Assembly: GCA_003212885.1 (NCBI GenBank)
Contig: QCOP01000001.1
Span: forward strand, 1 to 64,000
From: Prochlorococcus sp. AG-432-D11
GTDB taxonomy: Bacteria; Cyanobacteriota; Cyanobacteriia; PCC-6307; Cyanobiaceae
DNA: 64,000 nt
Direction: 5' to 3'
The position numbers and the translations under genes were made by a program. The notes beneath the pieces were generated by a model. It did no database searches, was not told where the DNA came from, and was given only the letters and a program-made list of their open reading frames with translations. Below are positions 9,553 to 16,772 of this stretch, one piece after another. The first letter of the stretch is position 1. Every line of letters begins with the position of its first letter.

Positions 9553-9960
9553 TCACTGATTAGATTGAATTCCACTAGAAGGCTCATAAAGAATCTCCAA
9601 CCAATTCCCTTCTGGATCCTGTAAATAGAATGAAGCTGTCCCATCTCTATGATCATGTAAATCTCCTATTTCAATTCCAGATCCCTTTAAAACTCTATGT
9701 ATACGCTGCACTTCACTCCTATCAGTAAAATGGAATGCAAAATGAGGCCCGGCAACTTTATAAGTAGGTCCTAAGAGAGCGAGTCCATCCTTACTGATCT
9801 TGGTCTCTAAATAGCACCAATCTTGATCATCCCAAACCAATTTCATTCCAAGGCTCAGATAAAAAGCTTTAGCCCTCTCAACATCTTTCACCCTTATTGC
9901 CAAATGCCCGAGCCGTTCTACATTGATTCGGTTTTTTTGAACGTCTATATCTTCTAACAT
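9553..9960 (-). CDS. VOC (glyoxalase/dioxygenase) superfamily protein
   Basis: A single-copy VOC module of 135 residues with GHLAIRVKDVERAKAFY at the N-terminal strand/helix and DPEGNWLEILYEP at the C-terminal metal-ligand Glu. These fit a vicinal-oxygen-chelate metalloenzyme such as a glyoxalase or dioxygenase, but the substrate cannot be read from sequence. A second VOC protein, GloA-like, is encoded at 19906. It lies between hemB (4-bp gap) and mutS2 in one transcript direction. Confidence 0.75.
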   Translation of the reverse strand: MLEDIDVQKNRINVERLGHLAIRVKDVERAKAFYLSLGMKLVWDDQDWCYLETKISKDGLALLGPTYKVAGPHFAFHFTDRSEVQRIHRVLKGSGIEIGDLHDHRDGTASFYLQDPEGNWLEILYEPSSGIQSNQ

Positions 9961-9964
9961 AAGA

Positions 9965-10969
9965 TCACCCTAAATTATTCAACCAGCCAGCTGCATCACA
10001 AGCATGATAAGTAAGAATCAAATCAGCACCGGCTCTCTTAAAACATAACAAAGTTTCAAGAACTAATTTTTTTTCATCTATCCATCCTTTCTCAGCTGCT
10101 GCCTTAACCATTGAATACTCTCCACTTACATTGTATGCAGCAATTGGCAACTCAGATTCTTGTCTTAGACGATAGATTATATCCAAATATGCCAAACCTG
10201 GTTTGACCATTAAGATATCTGCTCCTTCTTGTTCATCAAGTTGTGCTTCTGTAATAGCCTCTCGAGAATTAGCAGGATTCATTTGATAAGTACTTTTATC
10301 CTTTGGTATTGGCTTAGAAGCAATAAGTTTAGGAGCAGAATCTAAAGCTTCCCGAAAAGGACCGTAATAGGCAGAAGAATATTTAGCTGTATAACTAATA
10401 ATGCCAACATCTTCAAAACTCTCTCCATCCAAAGCCTCCCTAATTGCTCCGACACGACCATCCATCATATCGCTTGGTCCAATCAAGTCAGCACCTGCAG
10501 AAGCCTGTACGAGTGCTTGTTTACATAAATTCTCTATAGTCTCATCATTTAAAATAACGCCATCATTGCTTACAATCCCATCATGGCCATCACTTGAATA
10601 AGGATCCAATGCTACATCCGTCATTATAATCATCTCAGGTAATTCTTTTTTAATCAAACGAATAGCTCTTGGTATGAGACCATCTTCGTTAAAACACTCT
10701 GCTCCATCCTCACTTTTTAACGACTGATCTATTTTTGGGAAAAGAACTATACATCTAATACCTAATTTCCATGCTCTTTCAACTTCAAAAACTAGGGCAT
10801 CTAAAGTCCAACGATTAGAACCAGGCATTGCTATAATTGGCTCCACCTCACGCCCAGAATGCACAAACAAAGGGTAAATAAAATCAGTTGGTCCTAATGA
10901 GGTCTCCTGAACCAAAGCTCTTATTGAAGAGGTTCTACGTAGGCGGCGTGGACGATAAATCAGGTCCAT
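9965..10969 (-). CDS. hemB: Delta-aminolevulinate dehydratase (porphobilinogen synthase)
   Basis: Condenses two 5-aminolevulinate molecules to porphobilinogen for chlorophyll, haem and cobalamin. The Schiff-base Lys lies in ILMVKPG near residue 253, and GPSDMMDGRVGAIR is conserved. The metal region reads DVALDPYSSDGHDG (about 116-129), with Asp where zinc enzymes have Cys; this is the plant-type, Mg-dependent and zinc-free form. The length (334) is normal. ChlM at 59158 acts later in the same chlorophyll pathway. Confidence 0.97.
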   Translation of the reverse strand: MDLIYRPRRLRRTSSIRALVQETSLGPTDFIYPLFVHSGREVEPIIAMPGSNRWTLDALVFEVERAWKLGIRCIVLFPKIDQSLKSEDGAECFNEDGLIPRAIRLIKKELPEMIIMTDVALDPYSSDGHDGIVSNDGVILNDETIENLCKQALVQASAGADLIGPSDMMDGRVGAIREALDGESFEDVGIISYTAKYSSAYYGPFREALDSAPKLIASKPIPKDKSTYQMNPANSREAITEAQLDEQEGADILMVKPGLAYLDIIYRLRQESELPIAAYNVSGEYSMVKAAAEKGWIDEKKLVLETLLCFKRAGADLILTYHACDAAGWLNNLG

Positions 10970-11013
10970 ATGTTCAAAACAAAGAATTTAAGGTGTTTTT
11001 ACTTTAGATCAAG

Positions 11014-11949
11014 CTAAAAACTAGCTAATTCAAGCCAGTCCTTTCTAGGATCCTCTGATCGCCATTTTCTCATCTCATGAAGAAGTTCAATCTCTTTTGA
11101 AGACAAATTAGAAGGTATTTTCATTTTTAAATAAATAATAATGTCGCTACGTCCATTAGTTCTGGGCCAACCTTTACCTTTAAGTCTTAAAGCCTGACCA
11201 GAAGGTGTTCTAGGAGGGATTGTGACTTGTACTTGACCATCAGGAATGAGAATGAGTAAAACAGCACCTAAAAATAGCTCATCAAAAGTAACAGGTAAAT
11301 CGCAACAAAGATGGTCTGACTCAAAATACCATATGGGATGAGATTCTAACTGTAGCTTGATGTAAAGATCACCTCTTTTACCTGTACCAGGCTGAAAATT
11401 CCCCTTTCCTCTTACTCGAAGCTTGGAATTAGATTTAACACCTTTAGGAATCTTAATTTCCACTTTTTCATTATTTACAATAAATGACCTTTGTGATCCA
11501 TAAAAAGCTTCCGAGAACGAAATCTTTAAGTCAAACTCTGCATCCAAATTAATAGACTTTTTATAACCTACAGTTGAACGATTAGAGAACCCTTGAAAAT
11601 CACTATTCGTATAAGCAGATTGGCTACTACCAAATCTTCCTAGCAGATCATTAATAAACTCTTCAAAATTACCAAACTCAACAGCCGAACCGCCCTCCCC
11701 TACTCCTTCAGATGATGGATCCCAATACTTTCCAAATTGTTCATAACGTTTTCGCTTCTGAGGATCTGAAAGGACTTCATAGGCTTCACTTATTTCTTTA
11801 AAACGTTCTTCTGCTTCATTATTACCAGGGTTAACATCAGGATGATATTTTCTTGCCAGTTTTCTAAAAGAAATTTTTATTTCACTAGAGCTAGCTCCAC
11901 GGTTAACTCCTAAAATTTTAAAATAATCTCGAAAACCACTTTCAGACAT
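11014..11949 (-). CDS. DnaJ-type co-chaperone (CbpA-like, type II)
   Basis: An Hsp40 partner of DnaK. The J domain at residues 5-75 has HPD at 36-38, a G/S-rich linker follows, and two C-terminal beta-sandwich client-binding domains contain IKIPKGVKSNSKLRVRGKG and VTIPPRTPSGQALRLKGKGW. There is no CxxCxGxG zinc finger, so it is CbpA-like, not a full DnaJ. It lies 44 bp upstream of hemB on the same strand. Confidence 0.92.
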   Translation of the reverse strand: MSESGFRDYFKILGVNRGASSSEIKISFRKLARKYHPDVNPGNNEAEERFKEISEAYEVLSDPQKRKRYEQFGKYWDPSSEGVGEGGSAVEFGNFEEFINDLLGRFGSSQSAYTNSDFQGFSNRSTVGYKKSINLDAEFDLKISFSEAFYGSQRSFIVNNEKVEIKIPKGVKSNSKLRVRGKGNFQPGTGKRGDLYIKLQLESHPIWYFESDHLCCDLPVTFDELFLGAVLLILIPDGQVQVTIPPRTPSGQALRLKGKGWPRTNGRSDIIIYLKMKIPSNLSSKEIELLHEMRKWRSEDPRKDWLELASF

Positions 11950-12087
11950 AAATTACTAAATTTTAATAACCGAGCATCAAACCCTTTTGGAAAGGACCAT
12001 CATCGTAACTATCAAACAAATGTCATTATGAAATGTACACATTAAGAGATAGGCTAGCAAAAGTTTAAATGGAAATGGTTTTTCCAC

Positions 12088-13740
12088 GTGACCTTTATTA
12101 ACGGATTTCACCTAAGAAACTTGAGGGGCGACATTTTAGGTGGACTGACAGCTGCAGTTGTAGCTCTTCCTTTGGCACTAGCCTTTGGTAACGCAGCACT
12201 TGGGCCAGGAGGCGCAATATATGGCCTCTATGGAGCAGTTGTAGTTGGTTTTTTGGCGGCATTATTTGGAGGAACACCAGCCCAAGTAAGCGGACCAACA
12301 GGTCCAATGAGCGTAACAGTCGCTGGAGTTATCGCTAGCCTTGCTGCAGTAGGCGTTCCAAGAGATTTATCTGCAGAACAAATTTTGCCTTTGGTAATGG
12401 CTGCTGTTGTTATAGGAGGACTCTTTCAAATTTTATTTGGTTTATTAAAGCTAGGAAAATATATAACTCTTGTTCCTTACTCAGTTGTCTCAGGCTTCAT
12501 GTCTGGAATTGGAGTGATTATTATTGCTCTCCAACTTGGACCTTTACTTGGTATTTCTACACGAGGAGGTGTTATTGAGTCTCTTAATGGATTGAGTTCT
12601 AATTTTGCCCCGTATCCTCCCGCGATAGGGGTGTCAATAATGACTCTTGGAATTGTATTTTTAACTCCTAGAAAAATCAGCCAATGGGTTCCATCTCCAC
12701 TTTTGGCGCTTTTGATTGTGACTCCAATATCAATGATCTTATTTGGAGACACATCTTTGGATCGTATTGGAGAAATCCCAAAGGGTCTTCCATCTTTAAG
12801 TATTCCAAGCTTCAATTCATACTTTCCAATAATTCTTAAAGCAGGTTTAGTTCTTGCAGTTTTAGGAGCAATTGATTCTCTTCTAACTTCTCTAGTAGCT
12901 GATAACATCTCTCAAACTAGGCACAATTCAGACAGAGAATTAATTGGTCAGGGTATAGGGAATGCAGTGGCTGGGCTTTTCTCAGGCCTACCTGGTGCAG
13001 GGGCAACAATGAGAACAGTTATAAATGTCAAATCAGGAGGACAGACTCCTCTTTCAGGCATGGTCCATTCAATCGTGCTTTTAATAGTTCTTGTAGGTGC
13101 AGGACCTCTTGCGGAACAGATCCCTACAGCACTTTTAGCAGGAATACTTATAAAAGTCGGATTAGACATCATTGACTGGGGATTTTTGTTACGTGCTCAT
13201 AGACTCTCTCTTAAAACAGCTGGAGTAATGTATGGAGTCTTATTAATGACAGTTTTCTGGGATTTAATATGGGCTGTATTGGTAGGTGTTTTTATCGCAA
13301 ACATGCTAACAATTGACTCAATCACAGAAACTCAGCTGGAAGGAATGGATGCAGATAATCCAGTGGAATCGTCTCCAGGAGATCTGCCTTTGCCAGCTGA
13401 CGAGCAACAAATACTTTCTCAATGCTCAGGAGAAGTAATGCTATTCAGACTTAGAGGTCCTTTAAGCTTCGGAGCAGCAAAAGGCATTACGGAGAGAATG
13501 ATGCAAATAAGGAATTATAAGGTACTTATCCTTGATATTACTGATGTACCGCGTCTTGGAATCACAGCTAGTTTAGCTATTGAAGAAATGGTCCAAGAAG
13601 CAACATCTAACTCACGCAAAGCGTATGTTGCAGGAGCCTCAGATCAAGTTCAAGAAAGGTTGTCAAGGTTTGGAGTCAAAGGACTTGTTCCATCAAGGAA
13701 ACAAGCACTTGAGGCAGCTTTGTCAGACTTAAAAGCTTGA
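12088..13740 (+). CDS. bicA: SulP-family bicarbonate transporter, BicA-like
   Basis: A plasma-membrane SulP/SLC26 anion transporter with 10-14 membrane segments and a cytosolic STAS domain (about residues 440-545). GPTGPMSVTVAG in TM3 is the conserved SulP substrate-site motif. In cyanobacteria such proteins act as low-affinity, high-flux Na+-dependent bicarbonate carriers. Location directly upstream of sbtA-sbtB supports bicarbonate over sulfate, though that is contextual. The start is the GTG at 12088; the ATG at 12069 is in another frame and soon hits a stop. Confidence 0.85.
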   Translation: MTFINGFHLRNLRGDILGGLTAAVVALPLALAFGNAALGPGGAIYGLYGAVVVGFLAALFGGTPAQVSGPTGPMSVTVAGVIASLAAVGVPRDLSAEQILPLVMAAVVIGGLFQILFGLLKLGKYITLVPYSVVSGFMSGIGVIIIALQLGPLLGISTRGGVIESLNGLSSNFAPYPPAIGVSIMTLGIVFLTPRKISQWVPSPLLALLIVTPISMILFGDTSLDRIGEIPKGLPSLSIPSFNSYFPIILKAGLVLAVLGAIDSLLTSLVADNISQTRHNSDRELIGQGIGNAVAGLFSGLPGAGATMRTVINVKSGGQTPLSGMVHSIVLLIVLVGAGPLAEQIPTALLAGILIKVGLDIIDWGFLLRAHRLSLKTAGVMYGVLLMTVFWDLIWAVLVGVFIANMLTIDSITETQLEGMDADNPVESSPGDLPLPADEQQILSQCSGEVMLFRLRGPLSFGAAKGITERMMQIRNYKVLILDITDVPRLGITASLAIEEMVQEATSNSRKAYVAGASDQVQERLSRFGVKGLVPSRKQALEAALSDLKA

Positions 13741-13787
13741 AATTAATTTTTTGATCTTTTTTAAATTTAGAGTTATCCAAAAACACT

Positions 13788-14783
13788 ATGGATACAAGTC
13801 TTTTTCTTCAAAATGTCTTATCTCCTCCAGTTCTATTCTTTTTCCTTGGAATTGTTGCAGTAGTTCTTCGTTCTGATCTGGAAATACCCGCTCCATTACC
13901 TAAACTTTTTTCACTTTATTTACTTTTAGCAATTGGATTTAAAGGGGGTATAGAACTTCAAAGCAGTGGTTTTAGTGGTCTTGTTATTCCTACAGTCACT
14001 GCAGCAATATTAATGTCATTGGTAATTCCATTAATTTGTTTTTTAATCTTAAGACTTAAGTTTGATGTATTTAATTCTGCTGCTATTGCAGCCGCATATG
14101 GCTCAATTAGCGCAGTAACTTTCATTACTGCCGAAAGTTTTCTAGAAAGTCAAAATATTCATTTTGATGGATTTATGGTTGCAGCTTTAGCATTAATGGA
14201 ATCTCCTGCAATTATTGTGGGATTAATCCTTGTTAAACTTGGTGCTCCCAAAAATAGACCAAATTCAAAGGGAATGAAGTGGGGCTCAATATTGCATGAA
14301 TCAATGCTTAATGGGTCAGTATATTTACTACTTGGTAGTCTAATTATAGGTTTTCTTACAGCAGCACATAACCCTGCAGGTGTTTTAAAAATGCAGCCTT
14401 TTACTGGGAAATTATTTTATGGAGCAGAGTGCTTCTTCCTTTTAGATATGGGAATAGTTGCAGCACAACGATTACCTAGTTTAAAAAAAGCAGGCTCATT
14501 TTTAATTTTCTTTGCAATACTAATTCCTTTAATCAATGCTTTCTTAGGGGTATTAGTTGCTAAACAACTTGGGCTTGAACAAGGGAATGCTCTCCTTTTC
14601 TCTGTTTTATGTGCAAGTGCTTCTTATTTAGCCGTACCTGCAGCAATGAGAATGACTGTCCCTGAAGCAAAAGCAAGTTACTATATCTCTACAACTTTAG
14701 GCTTAACATTCCCATTTAATATTGTTATAGGCATCCCAATTTATATGGGATTGGTCAACCAAATTATTCCTTCCATCAATTAA
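13788..14783 (+). CDS. sbtA: Na+-dependent bicarbonate transporter SbtA
   Basis: A high-affinity HCO3-/Na+ symporter of the inner membrane and a major part of the CO2-concentrating mechanism. The 331-residue protein consists of two inverted repeats of about five hydrophobic segments with a central hydrophilic loop near residues 155-170 (GAPKNRPNSKGMKWG). The FKGGIELQ and AYGSISAVTFITAESFLE motifs match the family. It is shorter than beta-cyanobacterial SbtA (about 370 aa), mostly in the central loop. It follows bicA after 47 bp and precedes sbtB after 5 bp. Confidence 0.88.
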   Translation: MDTSLFLQNVLSPPVLFFFLGIVAVVLRSDLEIPAPLPKLFSLYLLLAIGFKGGIELQSSGFSGLVIPTVTAAILMSLVIPLICFLILRLKFDVFNSAAIAAAYGSISAVTFITAESFLESQNIHFDGFMVAALALMESPAIIVGLILVKLGAPKNRPNSKGMKWGSILHESMLNGSVYLLLGSLIIGFLTAAHNPAGVLKMQPFTGKLFYGAECFFLLDMGIVAAQRLPSLKKAGSFLIFFAILIPLINAFLGVLVAKQLGLEQGNALLFSVLCASASYLAVPAAMRMTVPEAKASYYISTTLGLTFPFNIVIGIPIYMGLVNQIIPSIN

Positions 14784-14788
14784 AATCA

Positions 14789-15073
14789 ATGAAAAGATTA
14801 GATCTTATATTTAGTGAAAGAGAATTGGATGCAATTCTTAGTTGTCTTGAGAAAGCAGAAGTTCCTGGATACACCGTAATGAAACATGCTACTGGCAGAG
14901 GTCCTGAAAGAATAGTCACTGAAGATATGGAATTTACAGGCTTAGGGGCAAATGCTCATGTAATAGTATTTTGTGAAAAAGAAATTTTAGCAAAAGTGAA
15001 AGAAGATATTCAATCTATTTTGAGCTATTACGGCGGGGTTGCATATGTTTCTGAAGCAATATCACTTTGGTAA
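14789..15073 (+). CDS. sbtB: PII-like SbtA regulator SbtB
   Basis: A PII-superfamily trimer subunit that binds adenyl nucleotides (cAMP, AMP, ADP, ATP in studied homologues) and gates SbtA. PGYTVM at residues 29-34 and the GRG-containing T-loop are visible, with the beta-strand ANAHVIVFCE. At 94 residues it ends at YVSEAISLW and lacks the C-terminal Cys-containing R-loop (CGPEGC in Synechocystis) that gives redox control. It starts 5 bp after the sbtA stop, indicating co-translation with its target. Confidence 0.85.
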   Translation: MKRLDLIFSERELDAILSCLEKAEVPGYTVMKHATGRGPERIVTEDMEFTGLGANAHVIVFCEKEILAKVKEDIQSILSYYGGVAYVSEAISLW

Positions 15074-15108
15074 GAACTCAAACTAATTTTCTTGTCATTT
15101 AGAAAGCA

Positions 15109-16065
15109 TTATGAATGTACCCAATCAACCCTAATAGATTTACGGCTATTTAAATAACGATCAATTGCCATAGCAGCAATACATCCATCAGAAGCTGCGA
15201 CCACTGCCTGCTTAAAAGGTGTATTTCTTATATCCCCAATAGCCCAAACACCATCAGAAGTTGTCGCCATGAAATCATCCACAACAACACCACCATCTTC
15301 CTTTAAAGCAATCTGATCTCCAAGGAAATCAGTAATTGGCTTTGAACCACTCATATATACAAAAACTCCTTCGACAATTAAAGACTGATTTTCTTCTTGA
15401 GTCCGATTTTTAACTAGTATTCCATTAACCCCAGCATCGTTGCCTTGTATCTCAACAAGCCTAGTTCGGCTCCAATGCTTCACATTAGGTTTATGTAATA
15501 AATCATTTGCGTGTAAATCGTCCTGCTTTGGATCACTTGAGGTAATCCAATGAACAGTAGAAGCAAATTTTGTTAGGACCTGAGCCTCTTCCAGAGCTTC
15601 CTTATTAACTCCTACCACAGCAACCTCTTTATTTCGATAAAAAGCCCCATCACAAGTAGCACAGTAACTAACTCCTCGCCCTAAAAAATCAGCTTCTCCT
15701 TTAAAAGAAGCTGGTCTTCCCATAGCTCCACTAGCCAAAACTAGAGAACGTCCCTTAAAAGTACCTTCAGGAGTAAAAACAGTCTTCCACTCTCCTGATA
15801 CATCAATACCAAATACCTGAGCCCTTCTATAATCGGTTCCATATTGCACTGCCTGATCTCTCATAAGCGTAAGAAGATTGTCTCCGCTCATTTCAGTGGA
15901 AACACCAGGATAATTTGCGATTTGATGAGTTATTGCAAGAGCACCAACTGCAGGGTTTTTGTCGAGAATAACAGTTTTAAGATCAGCTCTAGATGTGTAA
16001 AGGGCACAGCTGCATCCTGCAGGACCACCACCAACTATTACAACATCAGCTTCTATGGTTTCCAA
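15109..16065 (-). CDS. Thioredoxin-reductase-like flavoprotein lacking NADPH motifs
   Basis: The FAD-binding motif GGGPAGCSCALYTSRA (residues 12-27) and the redox disulfide CATC (Cys135, Cys138) are intact, as is the C-terminal FAD motif AIGDIRNTPFKQAVVAASDG. The NADPH domain is degenerate: the expected GGGDSA loop reads GVNKEA (152-157), and the HRRxxxR 2'-phosphate clamp reads ITSSDPK (174-180). A pyridine-nucleotide-independent electron donor is therefore likely; ferredoxin-linked and other NADPH-independent relatives are known among such flavoenzymes. A conventional NADPH thioredoxin reductase is the alternative but fits poorly. The start is TTG at 16065. Confidence 0.8.
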   Translation of the reverse strand: METIEADVVIVGGGPAGCSCALYTSRADLKTVILDKNPAVGALAITHQIANYPGVSTEMSGDNLLTLMRDQAVQYGTDYRRAQVFGIDVSGEWKTVFTPEGTFKGRSLVLASGAMGRPASFKGEADFLGRGVSYCATCDGAFYRNKEVAVVGVNKEALEEAQVLTKFASTVHWITSSDPKQDDLHANDLLHKPNVKHWSRTRLVEIQGNDAGVNGILVKNRTQEENQSLIVEGVFVYMSGSKPITDFLGDQIALKEDGGVVVDDFMATTSDGVWAIGDIRNTPFKQAVVAASDGCIAAMAIDRYLNSRKSIRVDWVHS

Positions 16066-16478
16066 GTGTTTTTCTCCTAAAGCGAATTAACATCTTTATT
16101 AAGAAGATATCAAGATAATGGCAAACCAAAAAAGATTTATAAAACCTCTTAAGAAAAAGCCAATCTTGTAAGGATTGATCTCACAGAATCCTTACTCTAT
16201 TTAAGAAAGGTTTTAGAACTTTGGATTCTCTTTTAAAGGTTGATCTTATTTCCTCATAAAATATGACTCATCAGACGCATATGGATATACAAAATAAAAA
16301 GTCTTTCATTAAGAAAACACTGGTCTTAATTTGATAGGCTTTGGGAACTACTCAGCCAAAAACCAATACAGCCAAAGCAGGCTGAACCATATTTTGAAAA
16401 TCTTTGAAAACCTAAATTTTAACTCTTACCTTAAAATTAAGAAAAAGATCCTAAGATTAATTTTGGCAAAAAACAAAA
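16066..16478. other. 413-bp divergent spacer with folded element
   Basis: This holds the start regions of the flavoprotein gene (minus) and the coiled-coil gene (plus). Apart from the folded element at 16141-16214 and a 17-codon ORF at 16118-16171, I see no gene. Such a long spacer is rare in this genome. Confidence 0.5.
16141..16214. ncRNA. Candidate structured RNA element with alternative pairing
   Basis: The outer stem pairs AAAACCT plus CTTAA (16141-16152) with TTAAG plus AGGTTTT (16201-16214) around a two-base bulge. The inner stem pairs GTAAGGATT (16168-16176) with AATCCTTAC (16187-16195) around a 10-nt loop. A competing hairpin CAATC/GATTG (16161-16165, 16173-16177) excludes the inner stem. 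Read on the minus strand this alternative is followed by GGCTTTTTC, giving a weak attenuator-like design 76 nt upstream of the flavoprotein start. The strand is not settled by sequence alone. Confidence 0.4.
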
Positions 16479-16772
16479 ATGAGTTCTTCTGAAACCCTCT
16501 TACAAGCTGTTTTGAATAGAATTTCAGCCAGAATGAGCCAGCAACTAGTTGATTCAGCTGCTGAAATTGCCTCAAAAGCCAAAGAGGCTCCGGGGAAACT
16601 GAGCCAAGAATGGTCATTACTCAAAGAAGAAATAAAGGAGGAAATAGAACGCCTTGAGAAAGAAGAACTAGAAAATTCTTACAAAGAGAATCTTTCACCA
16701 GCCCAGAAAAAAATCAAATCACTTCGAGCAAAGGTCCAACAATTAACTACAAAGATTGAGGAAAGAAATTGA
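16479..16772 (+). CDS. Small coiled-coil protein linked to ABC1 kinase
   Basis: A 97-residue acidic/basic, Lys/Glu-rich protein without cysteine. From about residue 45 it is predicted coiled coil (EEIKEEIERLEKEELE ... KIKSLRAKVQQLTTKIEE). No known domain. Its stop codon overlaps the TTG start of the downstream ABC1 kinase (TTGA), implying coupled translation and perhaps a physical partnership. The start ATG at 16479 gives MSSSETLLQAVLNRI. Confidence 0.7.
   Translation: MSSSETLLQAVLNRISARMSQQLVDSAAEIASKAKEAPGKLSQEWSLLKEEIKEEIERLEKEELENSYKENLSPAQKKIKSLRAKVQQLTTKIEERN

Noticed and set aside
12477-13172. Two minus-strand ORFs inside the SulP transporter gene
   Set aside because: Antisense to a clearly conserved membrane protein; no start context or homology.
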